Below are positions 10,390 to 22,350 of a DNA stretch of 64,000 nt, piece after piece. The first letter of the stretch is position 1; the number at the start of each line of letters is the position of its first letter. Under the pieces are notes generated by a model, which saw only the letters and a program-made list of their open reading frames with translations, did no database searches and was not told the origin of the DNA. The translations under genes and the position numbers were made by a program. Origin of the DNA: Aphrocallistes beatrix (lineage: Eukaryota > Porifera > Hexactinellida > Sceptrulophora > Aphrocallistidae); assembly GCA_963281255.1 (NCBI GenBank), contig OY725494.1, forward strand, positions 4,415,934 through 4,479,933. The letters are read 5' to 3'.

Positions 10390-12060
10390 TATATGCATGA
10401 ATGTAAATAATTGAAAAGCACTATACTATGAGATGGCTATTATACCATTTCACTCTTCTTCTCTTGTCATTGCCTTGTAGATAGTTACCTAAAGAATTTT
10501 TGAATCAAGACTCAACCGCCCACTCACTTTGTTTGTTGATGTAAATCAGTCCCAAATCGCTAGATCATATTATCATATGTATACTATAGGGTGATCCGAA
10601 AGCAACAATAAATTTTGCTTCATTGATTGGATTAAGATAATTTAGTTTAATCGGTTTGCAAATTGCAACTATGGAATCTACCACCCTTCTAGTTTAAAAA
10701 TGAACACTATTTATTGCGCAAAATATTTTTTAAAAAATTTTTTGAAATATTGTATACCCGGGACTCCAATAATCAGCAGCTGATCTCAAAAATGTCAAGT
10801 TCGAAAATAACTTTTTTCTCCTGATTAAATATATTTATATGTTCCTACAGTCAGTTATTAATTCAAAATACTAAAATAGGATTACTATTTCTTTTAGTTT
10901 ATAGACGGGAAATCACCAATAAGAACAACTATTTTTAAAGTATGATCATAGAATGTATATAGCATTCGAGATTTTTTTCTTTTGATTTTTCTCTTTTTTC
11001 TAAACACACAAATATTTATGATCCACCTTAGCCAATATATTCAGAAATACAGGCAATTGGATTGCAAAATAATTAAAATAATCCTTAGAATTTTCAAGTA
11101 AAACAAAATGTCGGATGTTAGATCTTCTTGTGTAAGTATAATACTTCAGCAAAATTTGTTGCAGAACTTATGGATCACCCTGTATATATGTATACGTATA
11201 ATGGAACACAATTGACTATCATTTCGAAATGATTTTCAGATATGCTTTATATATTATGGGTTCATACAATTATTCTCCCAATACGACGTACGTACACATC
11301 TTAATTCTTGATTTTTAACTTTTTATTTTACAAAATATGATCATTTTATACTTTTCATAAATATATATATAGCCTAAAAATATCTTGGACAATCATCAAA
11401 TCACACTGTAGGTAAATTTATTTGAAGGCCTGGAAATTACTGTACTTTTTTTTAAGAGCTGGAAATTACTGTACTTCTACACGTGCCCTAAGGTTGCTGA
11501 ATATTGTTGTGATGAATAGTATTATCTTTCAGAGGTGATGTCGTCTACACTCAATGCATGTTAGGTTTACTCCCTGAAAGGAGTACTTAAAGATAGATAG
11601 CAATCCGATACGGAATAATATTGGTGACCTGGTGACCTTCTTTGGTAGAATTACATACTTGTATTCCACTTAAGAATCAAATCTGATACATAGAAATTAT
11701 GCTTCAATGTTTCATCAAAAGATGAGTATAAACTTCAAGGACACTGATACGAGAAGTGGGATTATCTTTGAGCAACTGTTCCTAGCAGGTGCCACTAGTT
11801 TTATGAGTATTATACTGACACAAAATGATCATTGATTTTTAGTCGACTCTCTCCAATCATATGGATTAGTATGGAGAACCAAGTTCTAGCATACTTTTTC
11901 AGATTCCTCATTGCATGAGTGGCATGTGACGTCCGTACGTACATGAATATGTAGTACGTCTGTTGTTCCTGGAAATATGTGAGGCCAAATTGGATTGAAT
12001 ATTCTTCACATCATGAATAAGAAGGTTTGCTAGATAAACGATTCTCCGCACTTATTTCAA
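10390..12060. repeat. array-flanking module, left copy
   Basis: This module recurs to the right of the array at 15205-16100 and again at 38410-40260. Shared landmarks are CAGTCCCAAATCGCTAGATC, CAATACGACGTACG, a stretch around ATGATCATTTTATACTTTTC, and TGTAGTACGTC near the end. This copy holds an extra 596-bp element (10587-11182). No coding sequence was recognised. Confidence 0.75.
10587..11182. mobile_element. 596-bp TA-flanked element with GGGTGATCC ends
   Basis: The left end TAGGGTGATCC and the right end, read inward, CAGGGTGATCC are inverted repeats flanked by TA. The equivalent point of the sister module (about 15335-15345) lacks it, so this is a real insertion. There is no transposase ORF. 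The ends and the TA target fit the Tc1/mariner group. Confidence 0.75.
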
Positions 12061-12117
12061 TTTAATTACCCACGAAGAGCAATATTTGCTATTATTCTGT
12101 ATCTGCCTAAATCTTTG

Positions 12118-15100
12118 GATTGTTGATCTTGGAGCAGAGAGTGATTATAGTGAGGCTAGGATTGTTGATCTTGGAGCAGAGAGTGATTATAGTGAGGCTG
12201 GGATTGTTGATCTTGGAGCTGAGAGTGATTATAGTGAGGCTGGGATTGTTGATCTTGGAGCTGAGAGTGATTATAGTTAGGCTGGGATTGTTGATCTTGG
12301 AGCTGAGAGTGATTATAGTTAGGCTAGGATTGTTGATCTTGGAGCTCAGAGTGATTATAGTGAGGCTGGGATTGTTGATCTTGGAGCAGAGAGTGATTAT
12401 AGTGAGGCTGGGATTGTTGATCTTGGAGCAGAGAGTGATTATAGTGAGGCTGGGATTGTTGATCTTGGAGCAGAGAGTGATTATAGTTAGGCTGGGATTG
12501 TTTATCTTGGAGCAGAGAGTGATTATAGTGAGGCTGGGATTGTTGATCTTGGAGCAGAGAGTGATTATAGTGAGGCTGGGATTGTTGATCTTGGAGCAGA
12601 GAGTGATTATAGTGAGGCTGGGATTGTTGATCTTGGAGCAGAGAGTGATTATAGTGAGGCTGGGATTGTTGATCTTGGAGCAGAGAGTGATTATAGTTAG
12701 GCTGGGATTGTTTATCTTGGAGCTGAGAGTGATTATAGTTAGGCTGGGATTGTTGATCTTGGAGCTGAGAGTGATTATAGTGAGGCTGGAATTGTTGATC
12801 TTGGAGCTGAGAGTGATTATAGTGAGACTGGGATTGTTGATCTTGGAGCAGAGAGTGATCATAGTTAGGCTGGGATTGTTGATCTTGGAGCTGAGAGTGA
12901 TTATAGTGAGGCTGGGATTGTTGATCTTGGAGCAGAGAGTGATTATAGTGAGACTGGGATTGTTGATCTTGGAGCAGAGAGTGATCATAGTGAGGCTGGG
13001 ATTGTTGATCTTGGAGCTGAGAGTGATTATAGTGAGGCTGGGATTGTTGATCTTGGAGCTGAGAGTGATTATAGTGAGGCTGGGATTGTTGATCTTGGAG
13101 CAGAGAGTGATTATAGTTAGGCTGGGATTGTTGATCTTGGAGCAGAGAGTGATTATAGTGAGGCTGGGATTGTTGATCTTGGAGCTGAGAGTGATTATAG
13201 TTAGGCTGGGATTGTTGATCTTGGAGCTGAGAGTGATTATAGTTAGGCTGGGATTGTTGATCTTGGAGCAGAGAGTGATTATAGTGAGGCTGGGATTGTT
13301 GATCTTGGAGCTGAGAGTGATTATAGTTAGGCTGGGATTGTTGATCTTGGAGCTGAGAGTGATTATAGTTAGGCTAGGATTGTTTATCTTGGAGCTGAGA
13401 GTGATTATAGTGAGACTGGGATTGTTTATCTTGGAGCTGAGAGTGATTATAGTGAGGCTGGGATTGTTGATCTTGGAGCAGAGAGTGATTATAGTGAGGC
13501 TAGGATTGTTGATCTTGGAGCAGAGAGTGATTATAGTTAGGCTGGGATTGTTTATCTTGGAGCAGAGAGCGATTATAGTGAGGCTGGGATTATTGATCTT
13601 GGAGCAGAGAGCGATTATAGTGAGGCTGGGATTGTTGATCTTGGAGCTGAGAGTGATTATAGTGAGGCTGGGATTGTTGATCTTGGAGCTGAGAGTGATT
13701 ATAGTGAGGCTGGGATTGTTGATATTGGAGCAGAGAGTGATTATAGTGAGGCTGGAATTGTTGATCTTGGAGCAGAGAGTGATTATAGTGAGGCTGGAAT
13801 TGTTGATCTTGGAGCAGAGAGTGATTATAGTGAGGCTGGGATTGTTGATATTGGAGCAGAGAGTGATTATAGTGAGGCTGGAATTGTTGATCTTGGAGCA
13901 GAGAGTGATTATAGTGAGACTGGGATTGTTGATCTTGGAGCAGAGAGTGATTATAGTGAGGCTGGGATTGTTGATCTTGGAGCTGAGAGTGATTATAGTT
14001 AGGCTGGGATTGTTGATCTTGGAGCAGAGAGTGATTATAGTGAGGCTGGGATTGTTGATCTTGGAGCAGAGAGTGATTATAGTGAGGCTGGGATTGTTGA
14101 TCTTGGAGCAGAGAGTGATTATAGTGAGACTGGGATTGTTGATCTTGGAGCAGAGAGTGATTATAGTGAGGCTGGGATTGTTGATCTTGGAGCAGAGAGT
14201 GATTATAGTGAGGCTGGAATTGTTGATCTTGGAGCAGAGAGTGATTATAGTGAGACTGGGATTGTTGATCTTGGAGCAGAGAGTGATTATAGTGAGGCTG
14301 GGATTGTTGATCTTGGAGCTGAGAGTGATTATAGTTAGGCTGGGATTGTTGATCTTGGAGCAGAGAGTGATTATAGTGAGGCTGGGATTGTTGATCTTGG
14401 AGCAGAGAGTGATTATAGTGAGGCTGGGATTGTTGATCTTGGAGCAGAGAGTGATTATAGTGAGACTGGGATTGTTGATCTTGGAGCAGAGAGTGATTAT
14501 AGTGAGGCTGGGATTGTTGATCTTGGAGCTGAGAGTGATTATAGTGAGGCTGGATTGTTGATCTTGGAGCAGAGAGTGATTATAGTGAGGCTGGGATTGT
14601 TGATCTTGGAGCAGAGAGTGATTATAGTGAGGCTGGGATTGTTGATCTTGGAGCAGAGAGTGATTATAGTGAGACTGGGATTGTTGATCTTGGAGCAGAG
14701 AGTGATTATAGTGAGGCTGGGATTGTTGATCTTGGAGCTGAGAGTGATTATAGTGAGGCTGGATTGTTGATCTTGGAGCAGAGAGTGATTATAGTGAGGC
14801 TAGGATTGTTGATCTTGGAGCAGAGAGTGATTATAGTGAGGCTGGGATTGTTGATCTTGGAGCAGAGAGTGATTATAGTGAGGCTGGGATTGTTGATCTT
14901 AGAGCAGAGAGCGATTATAGTGAGGCTGGGATTATTGATCTTGGAGCAGAGAGCGATTATAGTGAGGCTGGGATTGTTGATCTTGGAGCTGAGAGTGATT
15001 ATAGTGAGGCTGGGATTGTTGATCTTGGAGCTGAGAGTGATTATAGTGAGGCTGGGATTGTTGATATTGGAGCAGAGAGTGATTATAGTGAGGCTGGGAT

Positions 15101-15201
15101 TGTTGATCTTGGAGCTGAGAATGATTATAGTGAGGCTGGGATTGTTGATCTTGGAGCTGAGAGTAATTATAGTGAGGCTGGGATTGTTCATCTTGGAACT
15201 A
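12118..15201 (-). repeat. 42-bp minisatellite array 1 (about 73 units), headless relative of the giant gene
   Basis: Units of GGATTGTTGATCTTGGAGCA... are 42 bp long. On the minus strand they read DQQSQPHYNHSLLQ or DQQSQPHYNHSQLQ, the same 14-residue unit as in the gene at 33270-37931. Because 42 is a multiple of three and stops are rare in the unit, several frames on both strands are open. There is no unique N-terminal region: at 15197-15201 the array joins the flanking module directly, and an in-frame TAG lies just beyond. Two units are one base short (near 14550 and 14759), breaking the frame. At the other end the frame continues for 17 codons to a TAA. I regard it as a decayed array, not a gene. 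Confidence 0.85.
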
Positions 15202-15204
15202 TAT

Positions 15205-16100
15205 TTCATTATTCTTCTCTTGTCATTGCCTTGTTGATAGTTACCTTATTTCTGAACCAAGACTCAACCGTTCACTCACTTTGTTTGTTGATGTAAATCA
15301 GTCCCAAATCGCTTGATCATATTATCATATGTATATTATTATATGTATACGTATATAATGGAACACAATTGACGATCATTTCGAATTGATACTTTCAGAT
15401 ATGCTTTACTTATAGGTCATACTATAATTATCCCAATACGACGTACGTATACATCTTAATTCTTGATTTTTAACTTTTTATTTTATAAAATATGATCATT
15501 TTATACTTTTCATAAATATATATATAGCCTAAAAATGTATTGGAAGAAATTTATTTTAAGACCTGGAAATTACTAAACTTTTTTTTTAAGAAACTGGAAA
15601 TTACTGAACTTCTACACGTGCCCTAAGGTTGGTGAATATTGTTGTGATGAATAGTATTATCTTTCAGAGTTGATGTCGTCTACACTACAATGCATGCTAG
15701 GTTTACCCACTGCAATTGATATCTCAAAGGTCAGGAGAATATTGGTGACCCAAGCTGTTCTTTGGTAGAATTACATATTTCGTTAAGAATCAAATCTGAT
15801 ACATAGAAATTCTACTTCAATGTTTCATCAAAAGATGAGTAAACTTCAAAGGAAATTGATAGGAGAAGTGGGATTGTCTTTTGAACAAATGTTCAAGCCA
15901 CTAGTTTTATGAGTATTATACTGACACAAAATGATCATTGATTTTTAGTTGACTCTGAAAACCAAGTTCTAACATACTTTTTCAGATTCCTCATGGCATG
16001 AGTGGCATGTGACATGAACATGTAGTACGTCAGCTGTTCCTGGAAATACTAGTATGTGAGGCCAAATTGGACTAGATATTCTTCATATCATGAATAAAAG
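15205..16100. repeat. array-flanking module, middle copy
   Basis: Same module as 10390-12060 and 38410-40260. It serves as the empty-site reference for two insertions: the 596-bp element at 10587 and the 744-bp element at 39269. Confidence 0.75.
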
Positions 16101-16412
16101 GATAATTCAAGTATACTAATTCAATATTAGCTTTACTCATAGCCCAATGTATTTAAGGTCTGTCATCTAAATCTCAAAAATGGATCAAATACGCGAAGCA
16201 CGCTTGTTTAACTAAATCTGTAATCTCATTTTGAAACACTCTCCTTTTCAAAACGATAGAATTACGTATTATGTATAATAGAATATTATATAATATAATT
16301 ATTCAGAAGTTCACACACTGATTGAAGAAGAACTAACAAAGCTACTGTTCGAGGATATGCATTTACTAGTGATATCGTACGTAGTTGTACACGTTGATAT
16401 TTGCCAGTGTAG
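16101..16412. other. remnant of CTH intron 6
   Basis: 16210-16412 is similar to the end of intron 6 of copies C and D (TCTGTAATCTCATTTTGAAAC, GTAGTTGTACACGTTGATAT). A short piece of the GC-rich element end (GCGAAGCACGCTTGT) lies at 16192-16207. Confidence 0.5.
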
Positions 16413-16480
16413 GACTAGAGGAGACTGGAGACATCATACAAGATCTGGATCAAGCACTGAAGAGCTCTTCTTCTGAATAG
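16413..16480 (+). pseudogene. orphan last exon (exon 7) of CTH
   Basis: After AG at 16411-16412 come 68 bases encoding LEETGDIIQDLDQALKSSSS-E and a TAG. This is the same length and phase as the last exons of copies C and D, except Q for E at one site. No exon 5 or 6 is found upstream, so this is the tail of a copy (probably A) whose middle was lost or replaced by the 42-bp array region. Confidence 0.85.
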
Positions 16481-16528
16481 AAACTGCTTTTTTTTATTCT
16501 ATTGTTTTAGCCATTTAACTCGCCAGAG

Positions 16529-16899
16529 CAGGGGTTCTCAACCTTTTACAAACTGCGTACCCCCTGAGGCGAAAGGAAAAGTCCAGGTACCCTCGATTCA
16601 AATCTAGCAAGATTCCGCTAAATGATTATATGTTGATAAAATGTGTAATATGATGAACACAACATAGTTAACTTTTAAATTGATCTGAAATTATGTGAAA
16701 TAACATCTAGAAATTGAAAACCTAAAATGGTATAGTCAAATGAAGTTCATAAATTCGTGTCATAATTATGGTTTATATTTGACAGGTCTCGAATCAGAAG
16801 TAATTACCAGACATAATTTCATAGTACTTCTAGACATTTAAAGTTGGTTCAGCGTATCCCTCGAAAAACACCTGGCGTACCCCAGGTTGAGAACCCCTG
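16529..16899. mobile_element. 371-bp non-autonomous hAT element
   Basis: The ends are near-perfect inverted repeats CAGGGGTTCTCAACC, the classic hAT terminus. It is flanked by an 8-bp target duplication (CGCCAGAG at 16521-16528, CACTAGAG at 16900-16907, two changes). The equivalent sites upstream of CTH C and D (AACTCACTAGAGTATACACT near 44290, and near 40285) are empty. No transposase is encoded. Confidence 0.9.
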
Positions 16900-17165
16900 C
16901 ACTAGAGTATACACTGGCCTTATTGATTCGAATCTTTCTGTGATTACTAACATACTGGGATCTAATATGAAGCATATACCTATTATTTTTCATGTCGCAT
17001 CTAAATTGAGTACCGCCGCAGTTTTGTTACAGTTGTTGTTGTTGTTTTTATTCTTGTCTCGTGATTCAGTTCTATGCTAGATCAGGCATTTATAATTTTC
17101 TACTCGTTATATTATGTATTACCACAACAACTTAGCATTTTAATTATCTAACAGACATCTTCGTT
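16900..17165 (+). promoter_or_regulatory. CTH 5' module in front of orphan exon 1
   Basis: The sequence from CACTAGAGTATACACTGGCC to the ATG is shared with 40283-40471, 44293-44594 and, in part, 49660-49850. It includes GAGTACCGCCGCAGTTTTG and a short GTT run. I infer that it is the promoter and 5'UTR of CTH because it directly precedes exon 1 in two places. Confidence 0.5.
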
Positions 17166-17313
17166 ATGTCTGAATGCAGCAAATCAGGATCAGATTTCAT
17201 GAAGCACTTTGGCACTACAGCTATCCATGCAGGACAGGACGCAGAGCAGTGGAGATGTAAGTCCGTGGTTCTTCCCATCTTCAACGCAACTACTTTCAAA
17301 CAGCATTCTCCTG
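17166..17313 (+). pseudogene. orphan exon 1 of CTH
   Basis: ATG to GT donor is 148 bases, the same phase as the exon 1 of copies B and D. Two residues differ from both of those copies: W-R-C for W-G-C and V-V-L-P for V-V-P-P. The start of intron 1 matches that of copy D for about 230 bases, then breaks off into transposon sequence. No matching exon 2 follows before 29.9 kb. Confidence 0.8.
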
Positions 17314-17539
17314 GTATGTGTGTTGGAGTTTACTATTAACTTTCATGAATCATTTATCAGTATAAATGGATTAAAATGAAAAAATCCTATTTTCTTTTTG
17401 AACTGAGTAATGGTATCATCGTAAGCTATTTAAAAATGCTTTTCATCAAAATTTGCATTCATATTTAAGATTTTAATAGTTTTAAAATTGAAAAATCATA
17501 ATCTTCAATGTATTAATCAACAAATTATTCAAGCAAATT

Positions 17540-17640
17540 CTGCTATCAGTCTACCCCCTTTCTATGCAATATGTTATTACTTCACTCTCACAATATAAAT
17601 CATTGTATGACACCAAAAGTTATCTATAGCATAATATCAA
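17540..17640 (+). mobile_element. fragment of a GC-ended subfamily-1 element
   Basis: The stretch around CACAATATAAATCATTGTA resembles 6540-6620 of the full element. It interrupts the remnant of CTH intron 1. Confidence 0.4.
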
Positions 17641-17661
17641 CCCATGTACTATAGTATAGTA

Positions 17662-17871
17662 CATCCTCGCTAATCCGAACAGCTATATGCCAATGGTCGA
17701 AACATTCGTTCGGATTAGTGAATTTGTTCCGATTAGTGAAATACGAGATTTCTAAAACTTATTGAAAGGTATAAGATTGTAAACGTTGATTCAAAGCATA
17801 GAGACGAATAAGATTATATTTGGGTGTTCAGATTGTCAGAATGAAGTGTTCGGATTAGTGAAGGTGTACTG
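17662..17871. mobile_element. 210-bp TA-flanked MITE, CTAATCCGAAC type
   Basis: The right end, read inward, is CAGTACACCTTCACTAATCC and the left end is CATCCTCGCTAATCCGAAC, both next to TA. Internally the phrase TTCGGATTAGTGAA is repeated. Ends starting CAGT with a TA target fit the pogo/Tigger branch of the Tc1/mariner group. Confidence 0.7.
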
Positions 17872-19749
17872 TAGTGATTACATATTATTCAGTGTAAAGT
17901 AATAGAGGTAGAAAACACCCTCTAATTTTGATTTAAATTTATGTATTTTCCTCTCGTTATATCACGACTTGAATCTGTTGTGCAATCAATATCTACTGCA
18001 ATTCCCTTTAGACCATCATTTGATTGAGTTGAACGTGATTCAGTCAATCTTAATAGATTCAGAATAGTTTATATAGTAAATTCTTGTTTGAGTGGAATTG
18101 TACAAGTAAAAGAAGTGATAATTATCCTTACAAATAAATGAGCTTATTTATTTCACACTTCTTAGTAGAAACGAAGCTGTATACTACCATACTAAATATA
18201 TTCATTCATTCACCTGATATTAAAAGTTGATTAAATTTAGTTACAGAAATGCGTTTGATTAGTCCAGTTTTAGTCTCAAAAATTTTTCTACACATCTAAT
18301 TATTCAAGTTTTCAACTGCTGGGTAAATTACTCTCTTAGATAAGTTCCTTAACTGCCAATAATCCCAGAATTTGGTGTCTAAAAGTATAATTAATCTAAA
18401 TCAACTAATTGCTGATAAAGAATGGTTTAATTTCTGTGTTCAACCAAGATTTATAACTTCCTACTCATTCTAATGTAAACAACCAAAACAAGGTAGAATA
18501 ACATTATGATTACGCCAAGTGTACTTTGTGAACTCAGTTTGAAGATGCACTGCAAACAGAACAGCTGCAGATTCTCTCAATTAACGAGAACTAGGTAGTG
18601 TATATATATAGATATGGACTTACTTTCAATCTGATTTAGTTATATGAGATTCGTAGTAATATCATTTTACAATGGTAGAAATTATGGTTTGGAGGAGTAA
18701 CCCAATTAGACTGTTTAATTTGTAGAATCACCTTTCTCTGAAACGCAACAAACAAACAATTAAATGATCAGAAACCGGAACTTGATAATTAATCGATATA
18801 TTTACTTCATGTGTAAAGTATCAATCAACTAATGATATATTTGGTGCAACATTTCAACTAAAACTAAAGTATTTATGTATCATGTTTTTATTACATGTCC
18901 CATTGCTGTCTTTAAAAAGCAATAATTTATACTTTGACGCATATATTTCACTTATGCATATGAATCTCCCTTCCCTTCCTATCCCTTCTCCCTTCCTAAG
19001 AGTATTGATTTATTTAACTGCACACTATTTGACTGAATTGTAGAACCAGGTGGAATCTGATTGAATAAATAGCAAGTTGAAACTTCTCGAAATCAATACA
19101 AGTATTCTGTATATTCGGTTAACGTCACTATTGTATATTACTAGTAGTATCACATAATTCGACCTTGGTTAAGCTTATGCTTTCTGTGTGCCCAAAAGAA
19201 ATACGAATTATATTAATATTCGGTTAGCTAACCGAACACATGTACCGAATTCTGCAGCATTGGCATAGCCAAAGAGAGAAAAGGGGGCTCTAGCCCCCCA
19301 ACCTATTTGAAATTTTGATCATTATGCAGATTATAAATCCCAATTATTTCCCAATGAAGTTCCAAGCTCATCAATACATTAAAGTTATGACGGTATCATT
19401 TTTTGAATATCTAAACGATAATAAGTGCTATTGTTGAAGACTCTAATGTTGGAACTACTGTCTACGAATCGATTCAATTGAACCAATAGACGTAAAAATC
19501 TCTCCAGTAATATTCCAACAATATTCGATTCTCATATCTTCCACCTTAGTGCTTTAATTGAACCCTCTCAAAAGAATTGGTGGTAATTAATAAGAGAAGT
19601 AATATTATCTTCTAAACTTAAAAACAAATGTGTCTAGTGCAATACGTATAATATCACCAAGGATAATATAATAATTCAATATTAGCTTTACTATAATCTA
19701 TACTACTTTATTAAACGTATTCATTATGTTATAAGTTTTTACTATATAG
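17872..19749. other. diverged copies of the IDFAK intergenic modules
   Basis: No gene was recognised. The stretch contains diverged relatives of modules in 5.6-6.2 kb (GGTAGAAATTATGGTTTGGAGG near 18675, the hairpin at 18902-18923), a TATTCGGTT-rich patch near 19.1-19.25 kb, and a small palindrome GGGGGCTCTAGCCCCCC at 19284-19302. Confidence 0.45.
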
Positions 19750-19824
19750 TGGTAATCGGATAAAAGATCGTTTGCACTTTTTAAAATGTCTGAATTGCAT
19801 GAATTGGCTAAATTTAGTCTGATA

Positions 19825-20110
19825 CTAAGTGGACTTATTCATTAAAAAATGACAAAGAATTATGAATTATTCGAATAATTCATAATTCAAGCATGAATTA
19901 GTCAATCATAAGCTAAGTTGACAAATTCATGAATTAATGAATAATTCGAATAATTCATAATTCGGGAATTATGAATTATTAGAAAAATTCATTCATATAA
20001 TTCATGATATTTTCTTGTAAAAAACTTTCAATTTTGAATAGTTCTTCTCAGGCTTGATGAATTGTGAATTATTCGAATTATTCATTAATTCATGAATTAG
20101 TCAACTTAGG
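19825..20110. mobile_element. 286-bp palindromic MITE, empty site known
   Basis: It is absent at the corresponding place in copy 1 of the duplication (about 3657), where GTCTGATATAAAATATT is continuous. Here the insert is flanked by TCTGATA on both sides (19818-19824 and 20111-20117). The ends are inverted repeats CTAAGTGGACTTATTCAT and CCTAAGTTGACTAATTCAT. The interior consists largely of AATTATGAATTATTCGAA-type palindromes. A related fragment lies at 38590-38660. It inserted after the duplication, or was lost precisely from copy 1. Confidence 0.85.
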
Positions 20111-20457
20111 TCTGATATAAAATATTTTATTTTCTACTGAAGTATCCAATTAGATTATTAAAAGTAATTTGATTAACAAATCACGGTAGAAGAAGGTTTG
20201 CTAAACAAATGTTCTCTGCACTTGCCAATACACTTATTTCAATGAACAAATCCTAGCTTGCTAGTAGAACATATCTTATATTCGTATGTGAACTCTTTTA
20301 TGTAATGAAACTTGTGACACTGTAACTCTGGATATAATTTATCATTTCAAATAGACAAAATTATTTGAATGCTCTGGGATGATTTTGTATACTATCACTG
20401 AATCGATTCACTGCAACGATGATGAGTCTGCGATTAAATTCGAATGTGTAGATTTTC

Positions 20458-20783
20458 AAAACTTTATATACCTACATATTTTAACACCTTTTGACGAATT
20501 TTTAAAAAGATATGTTAGAGACAAGGTTCCAACGGTTGAGAAGGGGGTTTTAAGAGTGTAGATTCCGAATTACATATTCGGAAACAAGTGTGGTCAACAT
20601 TTTATTTCCCTTTGTTTACAATACTCTATATGTACATAAATTAGACAAATTTCGAAATGAATTAGTGAGAATAATCAATATTAGGCACCCGTAAGGGGCA
20701 TCTGAATTATCTGATACCCCCAGGCTCCCATCAGGCTACTTGGCAGACGCAAAGTATTCGCTAGCCGCGCGAAACACGCTTGT
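20458..20783 (+). mobile_element. right end of GC-ended element, subfamily 1 (duplicate of 4000-4325)
   Basis: Nearly identical to 4000-4325: one internal unit plus the GC-rich end finishing CACGCTTGT. It is carried by the segmental duplication and is not a separate insertion. Confidence 0.6.
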
Positions 20784-20944
20784 ATTTATTATAAACCACC
20801 CTTTCTTGGTTGCAAATGGTTTGAGTGGATTCATAACAGCAGATAAACAGCATTTTAATGTTGTACGTATAGGAGAATGAATATAAAATTTCAGTACTAA
20901 ATAGAAACTATTATACATTATAGAACCAACACAAATGTTCGGTT

Positions 20945-21523
20945 TCATTGCAGATCATCGATGGACTCCATATATGATGGATAATGATAACTGATGAAAG
21001 ATCTTTGTATTTCTGAGCTGTTTAAATCGTTGTATATCATTTCAGTTTGGGTTTTAGCGAATTCTCTACACTCATTATTTGCGTAGTATTTTTGTAGCAA
21101 ATATATATCTTGATTACATTTTGAAAAGTGCTTCACTTTATTTTTATTGTTGTTGTTCTTTTTGTTATGTTTTCTTTTGTTGAATCGGTTTATTTCAACT
21201 TGAATGCGGTCACAATCTTCTTTTCTGAAAGTTAATTCTTTCATTAGCTTTAAGAGCGTCAAATTTAGCAAAGTCTATTTCCAGTTCATAGTGAGTAGAA
21301 TCTAACTCTCTATATCCGAACAATGCATGGTACAAACTGTTTAATTTATCCCACTTGTGTTGAGTTTTTAATTCAAATTTTCCTACTCGAGTGTGATCAG
21401 TACTTATATTTTGTTTGTAATTCCCAGGTGGAATATTTCGTCGAGTTAATCCCTCTTTTTTGTTCTTTTCTCTGTGCAATTTCCAATTCTATTCATGAAG
21501 TCTTCTCCAGTTTTAGGTGCCAT
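20945..21523 (-). pseudogene. frameshifted duplicate of the 200-aa IDFAK gene
   Basis: It aligns along its length with 4487-5089. Two lesions break the frame. Near the start, the frame opened by the ATG at 21521-21523 runs into a TAA after about 25 codons, because of a length change in the AAAAGAACAAAAAAGAGG region. About 23 bases are also deleted near 21231 between two GAAAGT/GAAG-like sequences, removing the region after the EIDFAK core. The N-terminal part (R-R-N-I-P-P-G-N-Y-K to ELEIDFAKF) and the C-terminal part (E-D-C-D-R-I-Q-V-E-I to E-S-I-D-D-L-Q) remain readable in different frames. Confidence 0.8.
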
Positions 21524-22350
21524 TTGGATTGAAATTTTATAAAGAATTTACTGCGGTAAACTAAATAACTTTAAATATCTCTGAAATAATAGTGCTTAAT
21601 TCTAGCTTGATGTAAATTTTTGGCCCAAGAATTTATTTATAGTTGTGGCAGATGTTATTTGTTAAGTGTGAATTGATGGAGGTAGAAAAACACCTAATTG
21701 TATCACGGTTAGAATCTATTGTGCAATTAATCTCTATCCCAATCCATTTAGACGATGATTTGATTGGACTCAATAATCTTAGAATATTAAAAGAGGTGAT
21801 CATTAAAAATAGATAAGCACCGACACGTCCACTTCTAGTAGAAACAAAGTTGCACATGGACTACCCTACTGAAGTATTTATATTCATTAGTCATATACGT
21901 ATATATATGCGTGTATTGAAATAATTTCAATCTGACTTAGTTACATGATCGTAGTCATATTATTTTACAATGGTAGAAATTATGGTTAATTTGATGGTAT
22001 CACAAGCAACAAAAAAAAAAATTGATTAGAAACTGAAACTTTTTAATTATCCGAAAAAACTTCAGTCAAGTAATGATATAGTATTTGTTGCAGGATTTCA
22101 TTTACGAATAAAATATATGTGTATCATGTTTTTATTAAAACTCCCATTGCTGTCTTTAAAAAGCAATAATTTATACTTTGACGCAAATATTTGCCTTAGG
22201 CATATGAAAATCTCCCTTCCTAACAGTATTGATTTCTTTAAATAAATATTTGTTTACATTTTCGCTGATTTTCAAAAAATTTGCTGAAAAAGTTTCTAAT
22301 CATTTACAATATTTATTGCACTCTTCAATTAACCAATTTATCTTATACAG

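Noticed and set aside
12120..14561. 813-codon plus-strand ORF of L-I-L-E-Q-R-V-I-I-V-R repeats
   Set aside because: Shadow frame of the 42-bp array. It has no unique ends, starts inside the array and is broken at one-base deletions.
12118..15201. Regularly spaced 42-bp repeats as a CRISPR array
   Set aside because: Units are contiguous with no unique spacers. The context is eukaryotic and the unit is coding in the sister locus.
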